Under the pieces are notes generated by a model. That model was not told where the DNA came from, did not search any database, and saw only the letters and a program-made list of their open reading frames with translations. Shown here piece by piece: positions 1 through 10,800 of a DNA stretch of 64,000 nucleotides. The DNA lies in the NCBI GenBank assembly GCA_027627225.1, contig JAPFQT010000040.1:620001-684000 (forward strand). The letters run 5' to 3'. Source of the stretch: Congeria kusceri. Taxonomy: Eukaryota > Mollusca > Bivalvia > Myida > Dreissenidae. Both the position numbers and the translations under genes were made by a program. Each line of letters starts with the position of its first letter. The first letter of the stretch is position 1.

Positions 1-126
1 AATTAGTGTTGGCGACACGCCCTTTGTCTGTGTCCAAACATGCATCGTGGAGACATCCGTGTCTGTACAACATCTAGTCTTTAACTAATAAAGAATTTTA
101 CTTAACTAGTTCGTATAATTAACATA
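1..126. other. Unassigned flank, no gene seen
   Basis: I see no coding signal. The stretch ends in a short CATCTAGT motif like the one closing the repeat block near 3990-4000, so it may be the tail of a dispersed repeat cut by the window edge. Confidence 0.3.
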
Positions 127-447
127 TAATTCTAAAATGATACTCGCTGATTTTTCTATAGACAAAGAACAAAAATATTGTTGTTTAACTACCTTATAAA
201 CAGCGCTAAAAGTAGTCCCAAATCTGAGCGCAACATAGTAAAATGTAGATCTCATTACAGTTGCAAAAATAATTGTCAGATCATGTTAGAATCGAAATTA
301 TTTTCGCATTATCGTTGTTGTTTGCCAATAAACAACTCTTGGTCGTTCTGATGCGTAGCTATTAAACCACTCGGGTAAGCGCCCTCGTGGTTTAATTCCT
401 ACGCATCAGAACTCCAAATCGTTGTTTATTGGCCGATACAGAACACT
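127..447 (+). mobile_element. Foldback/MITE family A, copy 1
   Basis: The copy starts near TTCTAAAATGATACTCGCTG and passes through CTATAGACAAAGAACA. It ends in a strong inverted repeat whose arms read GTTCTGATGCGTAGCTATTA and CCTACGCATCAGAAC, with a loop of alternating GCCC/GGGC type. An outer pair of arms contains GTTGTTTATTGGCC. The same sequence occurs about fifteen times in the window in both orientations, which makes it an interspersed element. No protein is encoded, so it is inferred to be a non-autonomous foldback DNA transposon. Confidence 0.8.
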
Positions 448-664
448 TTTTTTTCAGAGTTCATGTTAGTTAGAAATTAATAATAATGTGCTGCATCATT
501 TACCGGCAAGTATGTAATTTAATCAAGATGATGATTTCATTTATTGCTACGAAATGTAAAGTATTTAATATATTGTACGAAAGTTTTATAATAACAAAAA
601 ATAATGATAATGATAATAATTATTATTATTAGGAGTAGTAGTATTGTGTTTTTGTCAACCGGTA

Positions 665-1651
665 CTGGCGCAGTACCTAAATCCGCGACATTTTGGGGGT
701 CTTTTTAAGATATTTTCAAAAGTTGTTTACCGATTGACATAAAAATTCACATAAATCAAGTTAGGTTTAATGTGCATTTACTGGCGTTTTTTTGGGTACA
801 TTTCAAATACTTGGCAAATGAAAAATATTTATTGAGACTGAAGGCCTAAACAGTGTAAAAAAATGAGCGTGGGAGTGCCTAAATCCGCCACCTCTCTTTA
901 AAATGCTCAAATTGCTCGAAAATAATATTATTTTATGAATTCTGTATTCAAAGCAATTTCTATTGACTTCTGTTGCCAAAACTCCCACTTTTGTTTCGTT
1001 AAGGTTCATTTTCTAGTGTTTAAAATAAACACGGTGATCCGATGTTGCATGGTGAAAATCGTAGATCAGGAACCGTGGCATGCTTATTTCATATTTTACT
1101 ATTGTTCTTATTTAATTTCCATATTAAGCAGCACGTTGTCGAAACAAGGTTTCCATTTCTTCAAAAACTCATTTGTATTTCTAAAAATAGCTCTGAAACT
1201 GAGGCCCTGCATGCACGTGGGACAAATAATTAGGGTTTTGAGTAGCGAGACATTTGCGCTCTTAATAAGCAGTTCTTTCCGCATTTTATTGTGTGTAATG
1301 CTAATGAATAATGGTTATTTTTATCTTGCACATGCTCACATGCACATAATATTAAAACACAATAATTAAATTTTATCATGAACACCATGCGGGGCCTCAA
1401 CACTGAGCATGCGCAGTATGAAATAAAATCTCCGCATGCAGCTAGTTTGCATGTAGGGGTTATGTACAAACTGAATAAAAGTTTAAAATATTCATTTATG
1501 CAAAAATCAAGATGAAAACTCGTCAGCATTGTTAATAGAAAGTACCTGATTTATCGAGATCAACAAAATAGCAATCGCCGGTAAAAAAAACCCCGCTTAT
1601 TCGGATGGGGTGGCGTATTTAGGCAAGTGGCGGATTTAGGCACTGCGCCAG
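665..1651. mobile_element. Mariner-type non-autonomous transposon, long copy
   Basis: The ends are inverted: CTGGCGCAGTACCTAAATCC at the left and its near-perfect complement at the right, over about 25 bp. The element is flanked on both sides by TA (663-664 and 1652-1653), the target duplication typical of the Tc1/mariner superfamily. TIR-like GTGCCTAAATCCGCCAC motifs recur inside near 870 and near 1605-1640. No transposase frame is visible. A shorter copy lies at 38822-39534; this copy has about 270 extra internal bases (roughly 1025-1290), so the other is an internal-deletion derivative. Confidence 0.85.
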
Positions 1652-1653
1652 TA

Positions 1654-1815
1654 TGTTTGTTTCTTAGTAAGCAACTTTTCGCAAAAAGTTGTGATCGCTT
1701 TTGCATACAATTTTCTGTTAATGTTGAACATGAGCCAATAAACAAATTATTAGATTTTGGTGGTGATCCGGATCACCGTCTGGATCCAGGAATTATTTTA
1801 ACATTTTTAACCATT
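1654..1815 (+). repeat. Dispersed repeat with GATCCGGATCACC core
   Basis: The core TGGTGGTGATCCGGATCACC followed by GTCTGGATCCAGGAAT recurs in diverged form at about 20900-21110 and 61975-62160. Upstream, GCAAAAAGTTGTGATCG matches the same family. The mariner element at 665-1651 ends directly at the left side of this block and may have inserted into it. No coding capacity is seen. Confidence 0.65.
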
Positions 1816-1889
1816 GCTTAATTAGAGGGAAAAACGTTTAAATGTAAATTATGCTGTGTTAAACATCAAACGTTTGTAAAACATCTTGA

Positions 1890-2290
1890 ATAATTTTTGT
1901 TGTTGCTGTTGTTGTTGAGGATTATCATGATGGTGATGATATTGTTGTTTTTGTTGCTCTTGGTGGTGGTGGTTTTAATCTGCATTCCATCTGACGTGCT
2001 TGTATTTTAAACAAAGACCACCAAAAGATAAATTTAGCTTTCGTGTGTAACCCACGCATTTCACGATTTCGTCGTGCTTTGCCGATATCGATCGAAACAA
2101 AAAACGTTTACTGACAGTACATGTGCACTGTACACGAGGATACCGGTATCGTGAAATTTCAGGACAGTCTACTGCACATAATGAAGTTTATTAGTTCAAC
2201 CATTCCTTAGTCTTATCGTCATTACTACTACTGCCGCTGCTGTTGCTGCAGCAGCTACTACTAGTACTGCCACCACCACTACTACTATTT
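1890..2290. repeat. Trinucleotide-rich low complexity plus hairpin repeat B copy 1
   Basis: GTT/GTG-type triplets occupy 1895-1975 and ACT/GCT-type triplets 2218-2290. Between them, 2040-2175 holds an imperfect inverted repeat with arms TTTCACGATTTCGTCGTGC and CACGAGGATACC...GTGAAA around ACAGTACATGTGCACTGT. The hairpin recurs at 19555-19690 and 25735-25868. Confidence 0.6.
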
Positions 2291-2765
2291 TAATTCATTA
2301 AGTCATTAACAATCCATTGTTATTGTACCGATAATTTCCATTATTGTGTTACTTTATTAACGTAATTGCTTTTTGATGTGGTAAAAAATCATAAATATAA
2401 TCAACATTGTCGGAATCAGAAATCGAGAAGTAACCAAACTAAACAAACTAGGACTATGAAATTTGATATGGTTATAGAGCAATGAGGTGATATTTCACAT
2501 TGTTCTTTTTCGTCATTTTAAATTGTGGTTACACTTTCTGTTGAGTTGATTCCGGTGGGGTAAAACATACACGGAGAAAGTCAACATAGTAGAAACGTAT
2601 CTGAAACATCAGCGTTTTTCCCCTTGTTTATTGGAAAAAATCTGACCTTAATAAATTAGTTATTCAATGACATTATTTTGCTTTATTTCAGCGTAAACGG
2701 TTATGTTACGTTTTAGTGAGGGTATTTTTCGACGGCGGCAGAGGTGGTTTGTTTGCCGTACGTAA
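2291..2765. other. No gene seen
   Basis: AT-rich sequence with stops in all frames and no repeat family that I recognise. Confidence 0.4.
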
Positions 2766-4010
2766 ACTTGCACGTTAACTTCAAAAGCGATGAAGCAATT
2801 AACTTGAAACTTCATATGTCTCATTGAGAAGTGCAGTGATAAGAACCATAACTCTGCGCTTCATAATTTTATAAGAGGCCGTTATTAACTTAAAACTTCA
2901 ACTCATTGAATAGAAGTTCATTGCACAATAACCGTTACTCTGCACTTCATAATTATGGAGTTATTGTCCTTTGTTAATATGTATGCCCCCTAAGGAGGGC
3001 ATATTAAAATCGAACCGTCCGTCCGTCCGTGCGTCCGTCCGTTAGGCCGTGCGGCCAAGTTTAACGTTTTAAACATGGCAAAAATCCAGAATACAATCAT
3101 AGGTATTTACTTGAAACTTGAAATACTTCTTGACTATCAATGTCTCCACCAGGGAGAGCAAATCCGATACCTCTATTTTGTATTTTGACATATTTATTCC
3201 CTTTTTTGTCGTGCCCGCCTGCGGTCAGCTCGACCTAGTTGTTGCAATAGCGGTTCGGTGTATATGCGTGAGTGCGTCCGTGCGTGCGTTCGTCCGATCT
3301 TGTACGGAATGTAACTTCCTCATTTATCATATATAAATTGCCACAGATGTTCACCATGTTGAGACGGCGTGTTAAACGCAAGACCTGTGTCCCTGGCTCA
3401 AAGGTCATGGTCACACTTAGAGGTCAAAGATCAAATATAGACATAATACAGCTTGTCCGGACTGTAACTTCATTATTCGTCAGGCAATTTTAAAATAACT
3501 TGCCACAAATGTTACGTGTGGAGACAGCGTGTCGTGCGCAAGACCTGTGTCCCTGGCCAAAGGTCAAGGTCACACTTAGAGGTAAGATATCAAATATTGG
3601 CATAATACAGCCTGTGCTGACTGTAACTTCATCATTCATCATGCAATTTTAATATAAATTGCCACAGATGTTCACCACGTGAAGACAGCGTGTTGAACGA
3701 CAGACCAGTGTCCTTGGCTCAAAGGTCAAGGTCACACTTAGAAGTCAAAGATCAAATATATACATAATACAGCTTGTCCGGAGTGTAACTTCATCATTCA
3801 TCAGGCAATTTAAAAATAACTACACACACATTTTCACCATGTGGAGATGGCGTGTCGCACGCAAGACCTGTGTCCTTAGCTCAAAGGTCAAGGTCACACT
3901 TCATGGTCAAAGGAGAAGATCTGCTTGTTAGAAAAATTTAAAATAATTACCATACAAGTTGCTTTCTTGACAACGGGGGCGACATGTGCCAACAGGCATC
4001 TAGTTTGATT
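2766..4010 (+). repeat. Composite tandem repeat block with CCGTCCGT head and ~178-bp units
   Basis: The block opens with two diverged ~115-bp units (TTAACTTGAAACTTCA type, 2790-2960). Then comes an inverted ATGCCCCC/GGAGGGCAT module at 2980-3005, then (CCGT)n. From 3290 to 3990 there are about four tandem units of roughly 178 bp containing TCCGGACTGTAACTTCAT, GACAGCGTGTCG, GCAAGACCTGTGTCC and AAGGTCAAGGTCACACTT. Related units occur at 53340-54040. The AGGTCAAGGTCA element resembles an extended nuclear-receptor half-site. Confidence 0.75.
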
Positions 4011-4653
4011 AATTAATTCGTGTCGATTTACTTTCTACAACAACATGGTATTGTCCGATGCGTTGTCGCTCTACCTTTGCATTTTCTTAAACGAAATTAA
4101 GCAATGCTTGCTATTAACTACTAGTAACTTATAATTTTAGAAAACTCCATTAGGAAATGTAAACACATGTCATAAAAATAAAAACTATTCAAACATGATT
4201 ATACAGCTCTTTATTATTGTGCTTGCGATCAAAATATCCTGATCATGCACCCAGCGGACATGAAAATGCACTACAAAATAGCACTGGAGACAACTCGATT
4301 TTACTTCTTTGCAAGTTCCGAGAAACAGTTGCTTCCCTTTCGTTGACTGGGCCTGATTATTCGCATAATCTTACCAATTTAAATTAAGTAAAGTTTTATT
4401 TTACATGTTAGCTTACCTGATATGTAGTCGTTTAGTTCATTGGGTTAAATAATGTTTTACCAAACATTCGAGGAACTATTGTAATAAAAGGAGAGCTTTC
4501 CTAATCGCCCTGGCTTGCTTGTTTGAACTTCGGCTATTGTTTTGGTTCAAAAGTCTGATTACTTCAACTCCAGCGTCAAGTGCAACATTCTCCATAACTC
4601 TGTATTTTAACAGTGCTGTGCCCCTTTTTACACTTACTTTTGAAGTTATTACG
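4011..4653. other. Gene-free interval with one short dispersed repeat
   Basis: No gene is seen. The piece at about 4285-4365 (GCAAGTTCCGAG...CAGTTGCTTCCCTTTCGTTG) has a diverged relative at about 24480-24545. Confidence 0.4.
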
Positions 4654-4917
4654 TATTCTAACATGATACTGGCTATAGACAACGATCAAAATTATCGTTG
4701 TTAAACTAGCCAATAAACAACGCAAAAAGTAGTCCCGATTTTAACCGGAGCATAGTGAAATGTAGTTCTCATTACAATTCTTAAAATATTTGTCACATCG
4801 TGTTAAAAACGAAATAATTTTCGTTGTTTATCGGCCAATAAACAACTCTTTGCCTTTCTGATGCGTGGCTATTAAACCACCGTCGTGGTTTAATTCATAC
4901 GCAACAGAACTCCAAAT
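4654..4917 (+). mobile_element. Foldback/MITE family A, copy 2
   Basis: It starts with ATTCTAACATGATACTGGC and runs through AAAAAGTAGTCCCGATTTTA to the GATGCGTGGCTATTAAACCA hairpin, ending at GAACTCCAAAT. It has the same order of blocks as copy 1 but lacks the terminal half after the hairpin. Confidence 0.8.
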
Positions 4918-5440
4918 AAAACATTGTGTCCTAGATATACAATGCGCAATTAACTAGTCGAAGCATTTCAGTTCCAAAATGGACACGAACAGAATGCTGT
5001 AGTTAGTGATTGGTATCCTATATAATTCGATCTGTATGACTTTTAATTAAGAAATACTTGCCATTAAACAACAATAATGCGAAAATTAATTAGATTCGTT
5101 GTTCGATAAGGACGTTTATAATAAAACACAGTTTTGCTGCAAACTACATACAAGAATTTTAGTACTTGTATACTGCACAGTGGGTCTTTAAATTATTATT
5201 CGTGCTTTTGAATGAGAACTCAATAAATCTCCGTTTTTCATTCAGTGTAAACATTGTTTAATTAAACATAATATCTTCGTCTGAATTGATACAAAGGGTT
5301 TCGATAGATTTACAATGATATTTTATATATGAAAACGAATGGTCATCGCTTCAGTGGTGAATGCAAGCTGGAGGTCTTATAGCTCTGCCTGTCTATTGCT
5401 GCTGAACACAGTTTCCGCGTTTTCGGCGGTACTAAGTCCG
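4918..5440. other. No gene seen
   Basis: AT-rich sequence without an extended frame or a recognised repeat. Confidence 0.35.
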
Positions 5441-5542
5441 GTCTATCCTTCCAGCCTAGTTCTGGACACGTGCGGCTGTCGTCTGTTTCGTGTCTATCCT
5501 TCCAGCCTAGTTCTGGACACGTGCGGCTGTCGTCTGTTTCGT
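5441..5542 (+). repeat. Perfect-looking 51-bp tandem duplication
   Basis: The unit beginning GTCTATCCTTCCAGCCTAGT occurs at 5441 and again at 5492 with no difference I can see. The period of 51 is a multiple of three and lies in a 91-codon open frame (5339-5614), so it would duplicate 17 residues (VYPSSLVLDTCGCRLFR). I recognise no homology, so coding status is unknown. A diverged relative of the unit (GTCTATCATTCATGCCTCGT) lies near 22955. Confidence 0.75.
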
Positions 5543-5639
5543 GTCACATGTCCCCCATATAAGAAACATCCGGTTGAAATACGGATTGAATTTGTGAAAC
5601 GGAAGTCTACCTGAAGAGTAACCAGGGCTTGTTTTTATA

Positions 5640-6450
5640 AACAACTTAGTCGAAAATAAAAAAATATGTATAATGACATTTGTATTTATTTATTTTTTTA
5701 AAAAGACAATTATTGTTTGTCGATCTTTACATGAAATTGTGAGTATAATAATATTTAATGTTTGTTATGTACATGTTCCAAAGAATACTACTTCCAACAC
5801 ACGTTTTACTTCTGGCATATTCTCAATTTAAGTTGAGATTAACTATAAAAAAAATCCTTATAAAATCCTTATAAATATGGGCCCTGGAAGGACTTCTTAT
5901 ATTGAAGGCTATGTTAGAGGGGCTCGTTCATAGGGCGATCGTTTCCACTTGTATACAAAGTGCTCAAGAATGACAAGGGTGAGCTGTTGTGGTCACTCAC
6001 AGTCCGTCGTTGGTCGTCAACAATTACTGTAAACACTTTTTTCTTTGAAACCGCTTGGCGGATTGTAACCAAATTTGGCAAATCTTCATGGGGTTCGATG
6101 CAATATGTAGAAAAGCAAATTAAGGTATAAAACATCTTAATTTGTTAAAGCTCCCTTTGTCAGAAACCACTTGCTGTATTTCGAAATAATGGTTCTACAA
6201 ATTCGTGCAACTAATTTTGATTCGTTATCAAAAATATGGCCGCCAGGTTTCCTTATATGGCTATATTTTATAACTTACTTTGAAAATCCTCTTGTTCTAA
6301 ATTGCGCAAATTTTATTGTCTAAAACCACTTGCTAGATTTGGAAAACATTTCACTGACGCATTAATTGGATGACAGTTGATTAAAAAACCTACAAATCAT
6401 TTTAATTCATTAATAAAACATGACCGCCTGGGGCGGTGCAGTATCCTAAT
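5640..6450 (+). repeat. Dispersed/tandem repeat block of bivalve type
   Basis: The block contains GACAAGGGTGAGCTGTTGTG, GGTCACTCACAGTCCGTCG and CAACAATTACTGTAAACAC, then diverged units with AAACCACTTGC(T/G)(G/A)TATT repeated near 6165 and 6325. The AAGTTGAGATTAACT...TTATAAATATGGGCC piece at 5830-5890 has a relative at 10935-10995. No coding signal. Confidence 0.6.
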
Positions 6451-6957
6451 ATGTCTGTATTGATAACGCAATTTATACATAATGTACACGCCGATTACTC
6501 CAGACGCATTACCAGCTATCGTAAACAGAAACTATACGATAAAAAGTTACGACAACTTTTACCGATTTCAATGAGTTTGTTTGTATATTGATCGGTAAGA
6601 TGTCCATTAGAAACGATTTCTGCAAAGTTTCATTTGTGGACATATTTATGGACTGCTGTTTAAAGCATTAATGCTAATTTATTCATGCACATAATTTCTG
6701 TAAATACGTCGCTCAAAAAAGTCCACACATATCATTGAGTGTCGTGTTTGTTTTGTTGTTCCAAACGATACAATATATACATAGTGAGTTGCGTATATTA
6801 TTCACGAAGTTTATATAAAATAATGTTTTTAATGTTCAAACAAGTTTATAAAAACAATTCAACCATATTTCTGAAGGTTTTCTTTGCTTTTCGGTATTCA
6901 ATAACTGTGATATCAGAAGGCTGACTGGTGGGCTGAGGCTAATATGCAAGATAACCA
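6451..6957. other. No gene seen
   Basis: AT-rich interval with only short chance frames. Confidence 0.35.
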
Positions 6958-6958
6958 T

Positions 6959-7021
6959 GCAATAAGTAGCGTGCGGTATATTGGAATGTAGTTGTAATTT
7001 ATACGCACGCTACTTATTGCA
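6959..7021. repeat. Perfect 18-bp inverted repeat (hairpin)
   Basis: TGCAATAAGTAGCGTGCG at 6959-6976 is the exact reverse complement of 7004-7021, with a 27-bp spacer. It could form a stable cruciform, or be the residue of a small palindromic element. It lies downstream (minus sense) of the recombinase pseudogene. Confidence 0.85.
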
Positions 7022-7154
7022 CTGTAAGTTTTCACATTAGGATCGCGCACCAGAAAAATTTAAAGAATTGTTCTGTATTAATTTTTTATTAAAACAAATA
7101 AACTCTTAACAGTGAACGGGGTGAACATGTCGAACTCAACACAAGTTATAAACA

Positions 7155-7621
7155 ATTAGAAATTGAATGTGCAGCCCGTGAATGACACAGATCCGGAGGC
7201 GTTCGAGAGCTTGCTTGTAATGTCCGTTAGAGCACTACTTTTCTCCACTGATACTGATTCCACATGTATTATCTTGTCACATTTCACGTTGGCATTAGAA
7301 TCTAGAGCAGCCGATATTCCTTGAGAACTGTCTGTCCCGCCCGCTTGTACTTCCGAACGCCGGCCGTAGAGCGATGGCTGTGCGCACCATAATCTCCTGC
7401 TCGTCCACTCTCCTTTATTGTAGATTTCTGTGGCGCACGTACGCTTTCCGCTATGATTCGTGAACCTGCCCTTAAGACCGCCCAGGGCAGCAATGTCCTT
7501 CATGGAGTTACATTGACTCCCACAGGATGCTTGCCGCACCTAAGCCCATCACAAGCAAGTGGCCTGAAATAGAACGGTCCAGAATTTCCAAGCGCATCCA
7601 AATAACTCATCGACCTGGGGC
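7155..7621 (-). pseudogene. Crypton-like tyrosine recombinase (DUF3504 type), C-terminal exon, frameshifted
   Basis: Read on the minus strand across shifting frames, the piece gives SYLDALGNSGPFYFRPLACD, then GLKGRFTNHSGKRTCATEI, then VDEQEIMVRT, then HRSTAGVRKYKRAGQ. This order matches the catalytic C-terminal half of the Crypton-derived tyrosine-recombinase-like proteins common in mollusc genomes: the His-Ser segment, then GHRS, then the V-R-K-Y-K-R segment carrying the nucleophilic tyrosine. At least three frame changes separate the blocks and a stop follows the first one, so the copy is dead. A plausible acceptor (TTCTATTTTCAG) precedes 7621 in minus sense, suggesting an intron between this exon and 7732-8033. 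In a live element the protein would cut and rejoin DNA through the tyrosine. Confidence 0.75.
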
Positions 7622-7731
7622 CTGAAAATAGAACAACAGAAAAAACTCAGTATAAGCCTGAGGCTTTCGTTGCAATCGAATTAAAATAAATACCGTAGGT
7701 TTAATAAAAAAAATAGAAAGAAATAATTTGC

Positions 7732-8033
7732 TTACATTCTGTGCAGTAGTGTTTTATATCTTTTCGTTGCAGATGTCGGTTCCCGAGTCCTCCATTGAAT
7801 GTCTTGTAAAGTTGTTATCCCTTCCGAGAAATCTAACGTACTTCCGATCACATCTTCCCCAATTTCAATTGTTCGCAGACCAGGTTGCTGTGCTCGTCGC
7901 GTCTGCGTAGACAGAAGAGTGTGCACACGTAAAATAATACTGTGTATTGCAGCCGTATAGCATCGCCTAGTCAAACTCCATGATATCAGCAATCTGACTC
8001 AAAATTAAATCATCTGAATCTAAGGTATCCATA
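7732..8033 (-). pseudogene. Possible N-terminal exon of the Crypton-like recombinase gene
   Basis: In minus sense an ATG at 8033 opens MDTLDSDDLILSQIADIMEF, an acidic start, but a stop follows after 21 codons. A second open frame continues with IEIGEDVIGSTLDFSEG. A donor-like GAAT|GTAAGC lies at about 7732, facing the acceptor near 7622. The pairing with the recombinase exon is inferred from position and splice-like sites only. I recognise no domain here. Confidence 0.35.
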
Positions 8034-8288
8034 ATGAAGTGTTTATCCCTTGAAATCCTGACTATAATGACTGCACTGAATGGACACCTGGCGACAGCGC
8101 TTAAATTTCGAAACGACACTCATGATTCCAGGCATGCCAGACATCACGTGACCTAATGAAAGCGCTAAATTTGGAAACGAAACACGTGTTAGACATCACG
8201 TGCCGTCTAGGAAACACCCATGGGATCGGCAGCGTGGAAAGTTGCGATTTTATAGGTTAATATTGGTATAAAAACACTTGTAGTACCC
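8034..8288. repeat. Short direct repeat upstream of the recombinase remnant
   Basis: AGCGCT(T)AAATTT-GAAACGA and AGACATCACGTG each occur twice within about 130 bp (8095-8205). The CACGTG palindromes look like E-boxes. This could be a remnant of the element's promoter or terminal region; that is inference. Confidence 0.4.
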
Positions 8289-8360
8289 TTTGACCTCAAT
8301 ATGTTAATTATTTAATCTCGCCCTGCGGGCTCGTTAAATAACTAACATATTTCGGTCAAA
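8289..8360. repeat. 72-bp imperfect inverted repeat
   Basis: TTTGACC followed by AATATGTTAATTATTTAA faces TTAAATAACTAACATATT followed by GGTCAAA, with a GC-rich loop around CCCTGCGGGC. The spread of compensating positions suggests a foldback unit. Confidence 0.7.
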
Positions 8361-9310
8361 GAGTGCTAGCATGGTTGTGCCGCATTCTTGTAGCACATTG
8401 CTGTATGGTTATTTAACGTATTTTACGTGATTGTGACGCATTGTTATTTTGTTTCATTTGCGTAGCGGTGTCTTGACGCGTGGATGTAACACATTAATGT
8501 GACACGTTGACAGAGGGACAGACAAAATAGTTTATTTACGTCTCACTTGTGTACACAAAACAAATAATAACACACTATAAAATCGTGATATATGTGTACA
8601 AAACCCCTCAGAACAGAGTTATGAGAGACGAACATTATAAAATACCTAAAATACACGAACGCTATTAAAATCTTAAACAAATGCTTAAAAAATGCAAACA
8701 ATACGATATTCGATGCAAACGTTACTTATCTCCAGACAATCATAAAAAACGTATAAAATATGTACAAGAAATACAATAAATAATGTTAAGACCATAAACT
8801 ATTGCTTCCTATAAGTATACATGCATATACTGTAAGAGTAGTAATTTGCTATGAACAAAATTCAATGCAATTATATATACAGATGGTTTCGTCGCTTAAT
8901 TAAAATGTCATGACAGGCTCTGACAATGGATTTAATTATGCGATCATCTGACAGGGAAAAGTTCATGTTTTCTGTTGGATTTTAAGAGGTTGAAACCAGG
9001 GTTTATCAATTATGCCTTTTTCACGGACATATTAAGAATGCACATTGTTCATTTTCTACACAGTTCGTACAAATAAAACAATATCGTTTGTTAGCCGAAA
9101 CTTCGCCAGGGCGCTTCGTTGCTCTCGACTGATCACACGGCATTTGAATTAAGGTTCTACAGAAAATTCTGTGTTAACGTGTTCTAAAGTGTTTATAGTT
9201 CAACACCATTGTGTCGTAGAGCCTAGAAAAGACTTAATATTCCAATTCGCCTAGCCTTTGAAACTTGGAAAATCAGTAACCCTAGTGCTCTGGACGCTGC
9301 CTGTGCTACG
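8361..9310. other. No gene seen
   Basis: AT-rich interval. It starts with GTTGTG/CGTGATGTG-like phrases that weakly recall the 26-bp satellite (8370-8510). No frame or RNA gene is supported. Confidence 0.4.
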
Positions 9311-9703
9311 TGTTTACCAGTTGTCCAATGTGTCAGTAATAACGAGGCCCAGGTATCGATTTTGACTGACTCGTTCTATAACGCCATCGTTGTACTTAAA
9401 CATTAAATTGCTCGGTGCCATATTAACTGTCCTAAACATTTTAGTTGTACTTATATTAATGGACATTTTTTTAACCGTACACCATTGAGACAGTATATCA
9501 ATTAATGTCTGTAAACCTTCTGTGTTTGCTACCAATATAAGGTCATCAGCGTAGAATAGATGAATGATCAATTTTCCATCAACATCAATACCTATGCTGC
9601 TGTTATTTAAAAGTTCACTTAAATCGTTTATGTACAGATTAAACAATGTCGTGGACAAAAAATACCCATGTTTGATACCGATGTTCACGGCAAACGAGTC
9701 CAT
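9311..9703 (-). pseudogene. Non-LTR retrotransposon reverse transcriptase fragment
   Basis: The 129-residue frame contains LSTTLFNLYINDLSELL, then the catalytic box FYADDLILVANTEGLQTLID, then WCTVKKMSINISTTK and a C-terminal NRYLGLVIT. This is the order of motifs B, C, D and E of the palm domain in LINE-type reverse transcriptases. The fingers, endonuclease and thumb are absent. The expected G-KQG-LS-P segment reads IGIKHGYFLSTT, which is altered. The upstream side (minus sense) is cut by the 26-bp satellite at 9715. A 5'-truncated, dead insertion is the simplest reading; the clade cannot be fixed. Confidence 0.85.
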
Positions 9704-9714
9704 TAAAAAAATTT

Positions 9715-10800
9715 GATTTTGATGTGGCTCGTGATTGTGTTACGCGTATGTGACACGTGGTTGTGTTGAGTGGATGTGACACGAGGTTGTGTAACATGGA
9801 TGTAACGCGTTGTCGTATTGCGTGTATGTGAACCGTTGTTGTATTGCGTGCATACGGACGAGTTGTTTTGTTGCGATTGTGTTTCTTGTATGTCACACCT
9901 GGTTGTGTAACGTAGATGGGACGCATGTTTGTTTGTTTCGTAGATGTGACGCATGGATGTGATACATGCATGTGACGCATGGTTGAGTTGCGTAGATGTG
10001 ACACATGGTTGAGTTGCGTAGATGTGACACGTGGTTGTGTTGCGTGTGCGTGACGCGTGGTTGTGTTGCGTGTGCGTGACACGTGGTTGTGTTGAGTGTG
10101 CGTGACGCGTGGTTGTGTTGCTAGGCTGTGAAACGTGGTTGTGTTGTTTGACAGTGAAGCGTGGTTGTGTTGCGTGTACGTGAAACGTGGTTATGTTGCT
10201 TGGCTGTGACACGTGGTTGTGTTGCTTGGCTGTGATGCGTAGTTGTGTTGCTTGACTGTGTTGCGTACATGTGATGCGTAGGTGTGACGCGCGGTTGTGT
10301 TGCGCAGATGTGACGCGTCGTTGTGTTCCTGGATGTGACGCGTCGTTGTGTTGCCTGGATGTGGCGCGTCGTTGTGTTGCCTGGATGTGACGCGTCGTTG
10401 TGTTGCTTAGTTGTGACGCTTCGTTGTGTTGCCTGGATGTGACGCGTCGTTGTGTTGCGTGCATGTGACGTGTCGTTATGTTGCCTGGATGTGACGTGTC
10501 GTTGTGTTGCGTGCATGTGACGTGTTGTTGTGTTGCGTGCATTTGGCGTGTCGCTGTGTTGCCTGGATGTGACGTGTCGTTGTGTTGCGTGAATGTGACG
10601 TGTCGTCGTGTTGCCTAGATGTGATGCGTCGTTGTGTTACCAGGATGTGATGCGTCGTTGTGTTGTCTAGATGTGACGGATGTGACGCGTCGTTGTGTTG
10701 CCTGGATGTGACGTGTCGTTGTGTTGCCTGGATGCGACGCGTCGTTGTGTTGCCTGGATGTGACGCGTCGTTGTGTTCCCTGGATGTGATGCGTCGTTGC
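9715..10800 (+). repeat. 26-bp minisatellite array 1 (~40 units)
   Basis: The consensus unit is TTGTGTTGCCTGGATGTGAC plus GCGTCG, 26 bp. Units near 9900-10250 are more diverged (TTGCGTAGATGTGACACATGG) and units near 10320-10790 most uniform. Because the unit has few stops on the minus strand, long frames of up to 279 codons appear, but they only recycle the same short peptide. Array 2 at 32690-33600 shares the same framework. Confidence 0.9.

Noticed and set aside
9703..10542. 279-codon minus-strand frame
   Set aside because: It lies wholly in the 26-bp satellite and recycles one short peptide pattern with no domain.
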